Source: Dokdonia sp. Hel_I_53
Lineage (GTDB): Bacteria > Bacteroidota > Bacteroidia > Flavobacteriales > Flavobacteriaceae
DNA: 64,000 nt
Assembly: GCF_007827465.1 (NCBI RefSeq)
Contig: NZ_VISL01000001.1
Coordinates: 563,001 to 627,000 of the forward strand
Direction: 5' to 3'
Part shown: positions 26,251 through 34,579 of the stretch, one piece after another
Layout: each line of letters opens with the position of its first letter
Position numbering within the stretch: the first letter of the stretch is position 1
Notes under the pieces: generated by a model
Databases searched by the model: none
Seen by the model: only the letters and a program-made list of their open reading frames with translations
What the model was told of the DNA's origin: nothing
Position numbers and translations under genes: made by a program

Positions 26251-26910
26251 TTACTCTAATATTTGTTCAAACAACGCAATCGCTTCGCCAACATTCTCAA
26301 ATGAAAACCGCACTTGATCTCTTACTTCTGGAGAAACAACGCTGTAGGAATGTATATGAATAACTTGCATACCTGCATTGAGTGCTGCAGTTATTCCGGG
26401 TTGACTATCTTCAAAAACAAAAACGTCTTTAAAATCTTTAGTAGCAATACCTAATGTAGTGGCCAATTTTTGGTAAGGTTCAGGATTTGGTTTTGCTTTA
26501 GTATAATCTTCATATCCATAAAAGTGTAACACCTCTAAATTTCCATTTTTGATGCACTGCGAAACAAAGTGCCTACTAGCATTACTTGCGATGCCAAAGG
26601 GTATGCCTTTCTCTTTGAACAATGTAAACAAACTTGCCACACCGGGCAATAACGAAATGGTATTGCTTTGATTTTTAAGATGGGCATTTTTACAAAATAA
26701 AATCTCACTAGCCTTTGAGCTATCTCCATATAAATCACTCAAAATTTGAGCAATGACTTTTGGAGATTTTCCAGATACTCTAGATTGAGGAAACTCATCT
26801 AGCGTTACTCCGCAAACATCTTTTACTGCAAAGCACCACGAGTTATGATGCAGTTTTCTGCTATCTACTAGTACACCATCTAGATCAAAAAGAACCGCCT
26901 TAACTGTCAT
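26251..26910 (-). CDS. HAD-superfamily hydrolase (beta-phosphoglucomutase/phosphatase-like)
   Basis: A 219-residue HAD subfamily IA phosphohydrolase. Motif I is FDLDGVLVDS (nucleophile Asp), motif II is GIASNAS, and motif III/IV is KPNPEPYQ followed by VFEDSQPG. The cap is of the C1 type. The start is ATG 26910; a TTG at 26931 would add seven residues with no support. The ATG lies inside the end of the lactone oxidase gene (11-bp overlap), so the pair is translationally coupled and probably acts in one sugar-derivative pathway (inference). Confidence 0.87.
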   Translation of the reverse strand: MTVKAVLFDLDGVLVDSRKLHHNSWCFAVKDVCGVTLDEFPQSRVSGKSPKVIAQILSDLYGDSSKASEILFCKNAHLKNQSNTISLLPGVASLFTLFKEKGIPFGIASNASRHFVSQCIKNGNLEVLHFYGYEDYTKAKPNPEPYQKLATTLGIATKDFKDVFVFEDSQPGITAALNAGMQVIHIHSYSVVSPEVRDQVRFSFENVGEAIALFEQILE

Positions 26911-28225
26911 TTCTAGGTGATTTTTCTCCAAATAATCGTGATAAATAGCTGTTTAGAAATTTATTGGTTGGATCCATTTTCTTGCGCAATTCTTTGAAGT
27001 CATTCCATTTAGGGTATACTTTTGACAGTTCGGTATCCTTAGCTATAAATCGCTTTCCCCAATGCGGTCTACCGCCGTATTTTAAAAATATGTTCTCTAT
27101 GGTTTCGAACGCTTCATAACTATCTGCCGATGCTGCGTTTCTAGAGACGCAGCCCATAGTAACTGTCGTACTATTATTGTAGGCATAACTTAACCAAGAG
27201 TTATCTTGGTTAATAAAACGTATATCCATTGGGATATGGACAAATGACTTGTTTTTAAAACTATTAATGGCAGCTTTTAATTCTTCAAATACCTTTGGAA
27301 AGACGTCTAAAGCAACCGTCCATTCTGCTAACTCTAATGTTGATCCTCTAGATTTTGTCACTGTTGCTTGATATAAACTGCCTTTATGTTCTTTCTTGCT
27401 CCTAAAAAACCAGTAATGTAAAATTTTGTTTGCAAAATACGTTGACCACGGAATGACGTGACTGTATTTATAAAGAATTTTAGACACTTTTCTTCTGTTT
27501 TTCAAATAGCTAGGGCCTAGATCTTCAACCACTTCTTGAGAGGGGTCAATTTTATTCCCCTTTATTACGTAGCCAATATCTGTATGTGGCAACCATAAAA
27601 TTCTGAGAAAATCATTTTGATTTAAGTAGCTATTTAATTTATTAAGCCAGAGCTTATCTCTTTCGGGTCCTTCTTTGATATGTAACGTATAATTCTCAAC
27701 GCACTGAAAGGTAATGGTAGAAAAAGCACCTAATACACCTAACGATACTCTAAGAGCATCCATGAATTCATGAGTATCTTCTATGGTCTTGATAGATCCA
27801 TCTGCAATAATCAATCGGCATCGTACAACATAGGAAGCTAATAAATTTCCACTAGTGCCGTGTGTTCCTGTGGCTAATGCGCCACCAATGGTAACTGTAT
27901 TAATATCTGGAAGACAGGGAATACACCAGTTTTGACTTTCTACGTATTCTAGTAACTCTTTTAATTTCATTCCAGATTGAACAGTAACTTGTTTAAGTGC
28001 TGTATTGGTTTCTAGAATTTTATTATAATTGTCAATATTAATAAGCGTATCCGTCCCAGCGGAAATATCTGATGAAGATTGCTTACTCCCGTAATACCTA
28101 ACATTCTCTGCATTTTTAATAACTTCAGAAAATTGTTCTTCAGTTTTTATTTCAAATCTCTTATTGTAATTATGTTGAATATTTTCATTCCAACTCACCC
28201 ATTGATTATGGTTGTTTTTGGTCAT
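26900..28225 (-). CDS. FAD-linked sugar-lactone / alditol oxidase family protein
   Basis: A 441-residue FAD-binding (PCMH/VAO-type) oxidoreductase with a D-arabinono-1,4-lactone-oxidase C-terminal domain. The FAD domain shows TIGGALATGTHGTSGN near residues 110-125, and the ALO domain ends with GRPHWGKRF, its signature. Relatives oxidise gulono-, galactono- or arabinono-lactones or alditols. No signal peptide; the protein is probably cytosolic or membrane-associated. Its 3' end overlaps the HAD hydrolase start. The substrate is not predictable from sequence alone. Confidence 0.87.
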   Translation of the reverse strand: MTKNNHNQWVSWNENIQHNYNKRFEIKTEEQFSEVIKNAENVRYYGSKQSSSDISAGTDTLINIDNYNKILETNTALKQVTVQSGMKLKELLEYVESQNWCIPCLPDINTVTIGGALATGTHGTSGNLLASYVVRCRLIIADGSIKTIEDTHEFMDALRVSLGVLGAFSTITFQCVENYTLHIKEGPERDKLWLNKLNSYLNQNDFLRILWLPHTDIGYVIKGNKIDPSQEVVEDLGPSYLKNRRKVSKILYKYSHVIPWSTYFANKILHYWFFRSKKEHKGSLYQATVTKSRGSTLELAEWTVALDVFPKVFEELKAAINSFKNKSFVHIPMDIRFINQDNSWLSYAYNNSTTVTMGCVSRNAASADSYEAFETIENIFLKYGGRPHWGKRFIAKDTELSKVYPKWNDFKELRKKMDPTNKFLNSYLSRLFGEKSPRNDS

Positions 28226-28400
28226 TCAATTTTTTTATGCAAGGTAAGGATAAACCAAAATTTGGCTTAACGCTATTGATTATTAATGTATGTGAATTGG
28301 TGATAGGGCTTTCAAAGTGTGTAATGCAGCTATGTTTGCTATATCCCTTATCCTGCTTTAAGGAATAGCATTTTTGAATGTGTTTTTTTGCTTGACCTAA

Positions 28401-29576
28401 TTAAAAAGCCTCTGCAATACTAAAATAGAAGCCGTAAGCACCTTTTTCCCCGAAGCCTACATCAAAACGAAGATTCAGGTTTTCCTCCTCCTCTATCGCA
28501 AAGCGAACCCCTGCTCCATAATTGGGTTTCAAATTCCCAAATTGAAATTCGTTTACATTGTGATATACATCACCAGTGCCTAAAAACCCTACTAGGCCCC
28601 AAGGTGAATTTTCAAAGTTTTTTCTGTACTCCACCTGAGTTGCTAAAAGATCGCGATCTACGTAGCGTCCTTCTTTGTAGCCTCGCATAATATCGCTTCC
28701 GCCAAAAAAGGAGAACTCAGAAAAAGGAATATCTCCACGCGTAAATTGGCCAAAAAATTGAAATGCCAATACATCTTCATTCTTCTCAGAAATATCCACA
28801 AAATGTCTAAAATCTAAACGAGTTAAATTAAAGGTATGAGTTCCTCCTAATACCTTTCCGTATTGTCCATACGTAAACTCTAGGTAAGAACCGTCTTGTG
28901 CATTTAAAATATTACTTCTATTATCAAAAAGTATTGCGGCCTCTGCTCCTACTGAGGTTGAGCCATCAAATCCATCAGGTTGGTTTTGAGCAATGAGACC
29001 ATCGGGCTCAAATGCTGTTTTATAGATGTGATTATACCGAAAGCCCGCACCAATAAATAAATACCTATGAAATAGTTGTTTCAAAAAAATAGGTTCTACT
29101 AGAAATTGATAGTAGTCATACTGTTCTTCTGCACTTTTAGGGGTATTACTACCTATGCCGTAATAGAATCGTGGATAATTTTGAAAAAGGAGGTTCCCCT
29201 CAATGACCCATTTTTCCTGATTGGTAAATATTTCAAAACCGGAATACAAAAAAAACTGACTATTCAAAGTGTATTGTGCAGTGATGGGCATATTTGAAAC
29301 TCTGGTTTCTTCCCCGCTTCCATTAAATTTAAAAAGATATTTTGCACCAGTTCCAAAACCTAAATTAGTCTCTGGGGAATAGGATAAAACAGGCGCAACA
29401 ATAAACTTTTGTTTGTAAATAGTTGAGTCTTTTTCTACCGCTCTATAATTAGGATAAAAGGTGAAAATCTCTTTAATTTTTTCAATGGTTTGAGCTTCGC
29501 TAGTTGCGGAAGCAGAAAAAATAATAATAAAAAATAGTTTGAAAGTAATTTTCTTAATCAAGGAAAAATTGGTCAT
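28401..29576 (-). CDS. BamA/TamA (Omp85)-like outer-membrane beta-barrel protein
   Basis: A 391-residue exported protein. Signal peptide to about residue 29 (ends ASATSEAQ), no POTRA domain, then a barrel with alternating strands from FIVAPVLSYSPETNLGFGTG. The late strand PFSEFSFFGGSDIMRGYKEGRYVDRD carries the RGY motif of the Omp85 L6 loop, and the C-terminus ends in an aromatic strand (YGFYFSIAEAF). POTRA-less Omp85 barrels of this size are common in Bacteroidota and unassigned. I place the start at ATG 29576; the upstream TTG at 29588 is unlikely. Two possible TAAATTTG -7 boxes lie at 29645-29661 (minus strand). Confidence 0.85.
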   Translation of the reverse strand: MTNFSLIKKITFKLFFIIIFSASATSEAQTIEKIKEIFTFYPNYRAVEKDSTIYKQKFIVAPVLSYSPETNLGFGTGAKYLFKFNGSGEETRVSNMPITAQYTLNSQFFLYSGFEIFTNQEKWVIEGNLLFQNYPRFYYGIGSNTPKSAEEQYDYYQFLVEPIFLKQLFHRYLFIGAGFRYNHIYKTAFEPDGLIAQNQPDGFDGSTSVGAEAAILFDNRSNILNAQDGSYLEFTYGQYGKVLGGTHTFNLTRLDFRHFVDISEKNEDVLAFQFFGQFTRGDIPFSEFSFFGGSDIMRGYKEGRYVDRDLLATQVEYRKNFENSPWGLVGFLGTGDVYHNVNEFQFGNLKPNYGAGVRFAIEEEENLNLRFDVGFGEKGAYGFYFSIAEAF

Positions 29577-30073
29577 GAAGGCTATCAAGATAAGTGTTCA
29601 TTCTAATGAGACGTCTATCACTAGAACGCATCTTTACAAGCAGACAAATTTATCAAATTTAAAAACCTTGTTTAAGTGTTTTATAAAACTTTAAGAGTAT
29701 GTAACAGACATTTTGTTGATGTTACATTTAGAACCCTACAATTATTTAGCATTGCAACATTATACGCGGCGTTTCCCTAAAGAGTCATTGTGAGATCGTA
29801 TTTTTTTAACTGTGCTGGAGTTAGACTAAATAGTAACTCATGTATAGCATACGATAAATTTAATAAGGTGCAGGTACTTCTACCTACAGCAAATACTTAG
29901 TTATACATTGGATATGTTGCTTATATAATCACATTTTAACTATAAATAAGCCTTGTAAAATATTTGATCAGGAGACTTATACAGCAAACAAGGCGTGTGA
30001 CTAAGCTTTTACGAAAGCAAAAAGTGCCCAGCTAAAAACTGAGCACTTTTAATTTGTAAAGAATTAATATTTT
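29577..30073. other. Gap, no gene recognised
   Basis: About 500 bp with no coding-looking ORF. It contains the possible promoter boxes of the Omp85-like gene (29645-29661) and, near the right side, a degenerate palindrome (AAGCTTTTACGAAAGC at 30004) followed by the terminator at 30020. Confidence 0.6.
30020..30050 (-). terminator. Intrinsic terminator after the T9SS esterase gene
   Basis: The stem AAAAGTGC / GCACTTTT is extended by CAG/CTG around a CTAAAAA loop, 23 bp past the stop. A near-copy (AATGCCCAGCTAAAACTGGACA) follows the palindrome at 33341, so hairpin and palindrome travel together. Confidence 0.7.
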
Positions 30074-32266
30074 TTAATTAACAATTAACTTGTGTCTCGA
30101 AATATTCTTTTCGAGGTTTATTTCTAGAACATACATCCCAGCACTCATCTTTATTTCTTGAGTGTTTAAGAGCGTATTTCCAGGCTGTAATATACCCTTG
30201 TAAACTTCTTGACCCAATGTATTGTAAATACGTACTGTAGCTGTTTTTGAGCTCTCCAACGGAATTGCAATAGAAAATTGGTTCCTTGTGGGATTGGGAT
30301 ACACACTCACCATAGCACTATTCACTTCGTCTTCTGTACCTATGACTGCCGCAACCACCTCAGTTCTTGCACGTATGGCCATACGTGTGCTACCGCAACT
30401 GCCTTCGTATATTTTTACATTAGAAAAGGTAGAGGTGTTTCCAAAACCACCATCATTATCGTTAATAAATACGAGTTGGTTTGCAGGTCCTGTGTAAAAA
30501 CTACCCACAGGAATTACGTATGTTGTAGTTCCGCCTGCGTAGGTATTATAGTTTGTCACACCATAATTTTGTGTTCCGTGCACTTTAAAATAACGTGAGG
30601 AAGTTAAGGTATTGTTAGTTTCAAATCCTATACCGTGAATTTCTCCTTCTGAAGAACTGCTGAAATCAAACTCAAGAACTGTTTGAGAGGTTATATTATA
30701 ATCTAATGCTATTGTTTTCCAAGTGTTATTTGTTAGTGACAAAGACGCACCATTATTTCCTGTAGAAAACGTCCCAGCAGCATCCTGATTAGAAAAACTA
30801 GCTATTGCAAAGTCATTAAAATTTAAGGTAGCACACCCTGGAGGGTCTGTATCATCTAATCCATTTTGTATGGAGATGGCGTCTATGGCAATGTCGCTCT
30901 GCCATCCAGAGGTTCCATTACCTGTAGTAGCGATATACCTTAACTGTACACTAGATATACCTGCATAGATAGACAAATCTATGCTTTCCTGTACCCATGC
31001 ATTTCCCTGATTTCCACTTTTACTAAAAACGGTTGTCCAATTTCCCTCATTATTTGTGCGTACTTCAACGATCAAATTGTTAATAGTGCTCCCATACATA
31101 TGAGATTGGAAGGAAAGACTTGGTTCATTAAGATTTGTAAAATCAAGACATGGACTATTGAGTATGGCTTTTTTATTAGGAAAACCTGTCCCATTTCCAG
31201 AAGCCTCTACGTAGAGATATACATTACCGTCTACTGCAGTACTGGGTCCTGTTTGTGAAGAAGGCGTTCCACTACTATCTCGAGACCAATTAATATCGTC
31301 TCCTGTACTAGTATTAGTCCATTGGCCAAAATTGGTTTCAAAACTCTCGGCATATGGAAAAGTACCCACTGTTGTGATACAGTCTGTTTCTACAGGAGGT
31401 GTACTATTTATCTCTCCATCAATGTCAAAGCGGGAAAAGAAATTCCAAACTTCTTGAGAAGTATTTACATTTCCACCATTCCAGCTATGTCCTTTGCCCT
31501 GTACTTTTATAAACTCTGCGGTTACACCATTATCCCCATTACGCCATATAGATCTTGTAGAGCCGCTTCCCAAATCAATTATATCTGGATTTATAGCTCC
31601 ATTATTACTAGCCGACCAGTATTCCATAACCCCTCTTATAGGTTCATTTGTAGCATTTCCGTTAATTGAAATGACATTATCGTTAGTTCCAGTAATTTGA
31701 AGGACAGCTGTAGGATGTTGTGGTTGACATTGATTAGTGGTAATCCAACTTCTAGTCATACTTCCAGCTACAGAAGCAACCGCGGCAATTCTATTACTTA
31801 ATTCACAGGCCAGTCGATAACTAAAGAAACCGCCATTTGAGAATCCTGTAGCATAAATACGCTTATCGTTAATGGAATATTCTTCTTTGATTTTATCGAT
31901 AAGGGCGTCTGTAAAACCGAGATCATCGTTATTTCCTCCAAAGGAATTATTAATAGCCCAGCCAGAGAAAAATCCGCCGAGTCCTTGTGGAGTTACAAAG
32001 ATAAATTGATTAGCCTCTGCTAATTGGGTGAAATCACTTTGATTGTACTGTGTACTAATATTATTTGTAAATCCGTGAAAATTTAAAATAAGAGGCACAG
32101 GTGCACTTGCATTATAACTTTGTGGGACGTAAAGACGATACTGCCTATTGACACCGTTTACGTTAATACTTGTGTCGATGATTTGTTGACCATAAAGTGT
32201 CACATTGCAAAGTAAAATTGAGGCACAAAGCCATAAGATTACTTTTGTAGGGGAGTAATTTTTCAT
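30074..32266 (-). CDS. Secreted PHB-depolymerase/feruloyl-esterase-like protein with type IX secretion sorting domain
   Basis: A 730-residue modular enzyme. A signal peptide (to about residue 26) precedes an alpha/beta-hydrolase domain of the poly(3-hydroxybutyrate) depolymerase / acetyl-xylan-feruloyl esterase type: LILNFHGF oxyanion region and nucleophile Ser in ATGFSNGGFFSY near residue 145. Residues about 290-470 look like a MAM/jelly-roll carbohydrate-binding module (CITTVGTFPYAESFE; LNSPCLDF), then another beta-rich module, and finally SVYPNPTRNQFSIAIPL ... GMYVLEI, the T9SS type A sorting domain. It is therefore exported across the outer membrane by T9SS and probably acts on polymers outside the cell. 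Stands alone with its own terminator. Confidence 0.9.
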   Translation of the reverse strand: MKNYSPTKVILWLCASILLCNVTLYGQQIIDTSINVNGVNRQYRLYVPQSYNASAPVPLILNFHGFTNNISTQYNQSDFTQLAEANQFIFVTPQGLGGFFSGWAINNSFGGNNDDLGFTDALIDKIKEEYSINDKRIYATGFSNGGFFSYRLACELSNRIAAVASVAGSMTRSWITTNQCQPQHPTAVLQITGTNDNVISINGNATNEPIRGVMEYWSASNNGAINPDIIDLGSGSTRSIWRNGDNGVTAEFIKVQGKGHSWNGGNVNTSQEVWNFFSRFDIDGEINSTPPVETDCITTVGTFPYAESFETNFGQWTNTSTGDDINWSRDSSGTPSSQTGPSTAVDGNVYLYVEASGNGTGFPNKKAILNSPCLDFTNLNEPSLSFQSHMYGSTINNLIVEVRTNNEGNWTTVFSKSGNQGNAWVQESIDLSIYAGISSVQLRYIATTGNGTSGWQSDIAIDAISIQNGLDDTDPPGCATLNFNDFAIASFSNQDAAGTFSTGNNGASLSLTNNTWKTIALDYNITSQTVLEFDFSSSSEGEIHGIGFETNNTLTSSRYFKVHGTQNYGVTNYNTYAGGTTTYVIPVGSFYTGPANQLVFINDNDGGFGNTSTFSNVKIYEGSCGSTRMAIRARTEVVAAVIGTEDEVNSAMVSVYPNPTRNQFSIAIPLESSKTATVRIYNTLGQEVYKGILQPGNTLLNTQEIKMSAGMYVLEINLEKNISRHKLIVN

Positions 32267-32510
32267 TGCTTATATTTAAAGAATTAATAATTATTTCCTT
32301 AAATATAACGCAATAATCTAAATAAAAGCAATATTAAAATTAAATAAGAGAGAATTATTCAATAAAGAAGGTGATTTGTTAAATTATCAGCATTTCATTT
32401 GTGATACTTTTATTATAGCCATGATAAAATAATTGAGGTCACTTAAATATGAACTTTTAAGACCTATGCCAACCTCTGATAATAGGAATATACAACTTTT
32501 ATAGAAGGTT

Positions 32511-33236
32511 CTAATTCCTTCCGTACATTACATCATCACCGGTATAGTTTCTAAATCCTAGCAAATCATTATCTACATCGTCCATATAAAAATACATGTC
32601 AAGTCCAGATCCTGTATTTGGATTAGGGTAAGAATCTTGACTAGGAGTAATTGAAACTAATTGCACTGGTTCCACGCTGAAATCCAATTGTAAATTGAAA
32701 TCAATATTCTCAAAAGTCTCATAAGAAGTGGCTGTAAAATCTTTTCTAATGGTTAGCCTTTGAGGTGTCGCTCTCTCTGGCAGGTTTGTATTCACGAAGT
32801 CATAATATAAAAACTCCCATTCTCCCACCATTCTTCTATGATTATAAATGTAAATCTCATCAAAAGGGACATTGTTTCTAGAGTCTGGCGAAATAATAAT
32901 GTTAGACCCATCCACATCAAGATCAGAAGGATACCAATTGCTTAAAAATTTATCATCTGTATAAATATCGATGTAATATTTTTTAAACACCAAGTTTTCT
33001 GTAATTGTAAGCGTGCCTGTTGCGTCAAAAGAGCCGCTGTCTATAGGGTTCACTTCATTTATATAATCTTCTTTAGTTTCATACAATGCATACTTAAAAT
33101 CCGAGAGTGTATATGGATCCATATTATCTACAACGCGTTCCAGGTTAAGGTTGATATTTAGTGTGTTGGATAATTCATCATCAGAAGTACAGCTTATTAA
33201 GAATAGCACTGTAAAACATACTAAAAGATTTTTCAT
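32511..33236 (-). CDS. Hypothetical lipoprotein
   Basis: A 241-residue protein with a signal and lipobox (LFLISCTSDDE, Cys near residue 16). The mature part is beta-rich with a plausible two-part layout: TLNINLNLERVVDN up to the SRNNVPFDEIYIYNHRRMVG region, then a lipocalin/calycin-like block (GEWEFLYYDFVN ... LTIRKDFTATSYETFENIDFN). The second half recalls small lipocalin-like Bacteroidota lipoproteins (inference). Family not recognised. The 5' gap holds a palindrome and a terminator-like hairpin. Confidence 0.75.
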   Translation of the reverse strand: MKNLLVCFTVLFLISCTSDDELSNTLNINLNLERVVDNMDPYTLSDFKYALYETKEDYINEVNPIDSGSFDATGTLTITENLVFKKYYIDIYTDDKFLSNWYPSDLDVDGSNIIISPDSRNNVPFDEIYIYNHRRMVGEWEFLYYDFVNTNLPERATPQRLTIRKDFTATSYETFENIDFNLQLDFSVEPVQLVSITPSQDSYPNPNTGSGLDMYFYMDDVDNDLLGFRNYTGDDVMYGRN

Positions 33237-33340
33237 AGGTACCTATAGTTTTATATTGTGAAATTATCATCACCATTGTAGCGGGTGAAATTAAGATAAT
33301 ATTTACTACTGACCCTAAAAAATAGAAATTTTCTACAAAC

Positions 33341-33354
33341 GCTTTCGCGAAAGC
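33341..33354. repeat. Dispersed palindrome GCTTTCGCGAAAGC with attached hairpin
   Basis: A full copy immediately followed by AAAAAATGCCCAGCTAAAAC, nearly the same tail as at 30010-30045. Here palindrome and hairpin lie just past the LLM oxidoreductase stop (minus strand) and may act as its terminator. Confidence 0.88.
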
Positions 33355-33409
33355 AAAAAATGCCCAGCTAAAACTGGACACTAGTTCTTTTCGTCTATGT
33401 TCTCACTAC

Positions 33410-34447
33410 TTATATTGCTGCCATTTCAGTTTTACCTTGTTTGTTATATGCATTAATCAATGCTGCAAAATCAGCATATGACTTCTTTCTATCTTCGGTA
33501 TCGTAGATATTTGTAACTGCAATAAGTTCATCTACTTGGGTATCTTGGATAAATTGATGCAGTTGTGGGGCTACACTCTCTTTAGTTCCCACAAAGGAAT
33601 AACGCAGCATTTGTGCTACTTGTGGATGTTTAAGTAATTCTTTCAACTCCTGATCCATAGCTGCAGGAGGCTGGACAAAATTACGTTTACCGGTAAGAAT
33701 CCCAACAATTAGCTTTAATAGGGATGTATACAGTTGCTGTGCTTTTGCTTCTGTTTCAGCTAGTATGACATTGATACCTGCCATAACGTATGGTTTCTCT
33801 AGTGCCGCCGAAGGAACAAATTCGTTTCGATATATTTGAATGGCATCGTGCAGATGAGTGGTTGCAAAATGACTTGCAAATGCATAGGGTAAACCTTTTG
33901 CTGCTGATAAATGTGCGCTATCTGTGCTTGAGCCCAATATATATATTGGTACCTCTACCCCTTCTGCCACAGTGGCCCGAACAGTAGCACTTGCATTTTC
34001 TGTAGAGAAATAACGCTGTATTTTCTCAATTTCACTAGGAAATGAGTGTGCTGCAGTCATAAAATCTGAGCGTATGGCCTGGGCCGTGGCTCTATCTGTA
34101 CCTGGAGCTCTACCTAGTCCCAAATCAATTCTACCTGGGTATATGGATGCTAGTGTACCAAATTGTTCAGCTACAATAAGAGGAGAATGATTGGGCAACA
34201 TAATACCACCTGAGCCTATCTTTAACGTATTAGTCCCCGCTGCAAGATATCCCATCAAAATACTAGTAGCACTACTGGCAATATTTATCGCATTGTGGTG
34301 CTCTGCTAGCCAATATCTTGAGTAACCCAATGCTTCCACGTGTTGTGCAAGCGCTAGGGTTCCTTCAAAGGTTTGTTTTACACTTTTACCTTCAGAAACC
34401 AATGCGAGATCTAATAGTGAATATTTAATTTCTTTATGTGTGTTCAA
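33410..34447 (-). CDS. LLM-class flavin-dependent oxidoreductase (luciferase-like)
   Basis: A 345-residue FMN-dependent TIM-barrel oxidoreductase of the luciferase-like family. Marks are RYWLAEHHN near residue 44, GSGGIMLPNHSPLIVAEQFG near 77, and RIDLGLGRAPGTD near 105, typical of the YhbW-like subgroup without a known electrophilic substrate. The start is a TTG at 34447 (no ATG close by in frame). It lies 132 bp downstream of catalase and is probably a separate transcript because a terminator sits between. Confidence 0.87.
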   Translation of the reverse strand: MNTHKEIKYSLLDLALVSEGKSVKQTFEGTLALAQHVEALGYSRYWLAEHHNAINIASSATSILMGYLAAGTNTLKIGSGGIMLPNHSPLIVAEQFGTLASIYPGRIDLGLGRAPGTDRATAQAIRSDFMTAAHSFPSEIEKIQRYFSTENASATVRATVAEGVEVPIYILGSSTDSAHLSAAKGLPYAFASHFATTHLHDAIQIYRNEFVPSAALEKPYVMAGINVILAETEAKAQQLYTSLLKLIVGILTGKRNFVQPPAAMDQELKELLKHPQVAQMLRYSFVGTKESVAPQLHQFIQDTQVDELIAVTNIYDTEDRKKSYADFAALINAYNKQGKTEMAAI

Positions 34448-34531
34448 ATTGAGTTTTCTTTAATTTGATAAATCTTTTATTTGGACGTACAACCCTTCTT
34501 AACCTTACATTTTCTTAGGGGCAACCAAAAC

Positions 34532-34560
34532 GAAAAATAGCCACCCAAAGGATGGCTATT
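34532..34560 (-). terminator. Intrinsic terminator after catalase
   Basis: The 8-bp stem AATAGCCA / TGGCTATT with a 9-base loop is followed on the minus strand by a T tract, 20 bp past the catalase stop. Confidence 0.75.
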
Positions 34561-34579
34561 ATAAATTAAATACCTCTAT

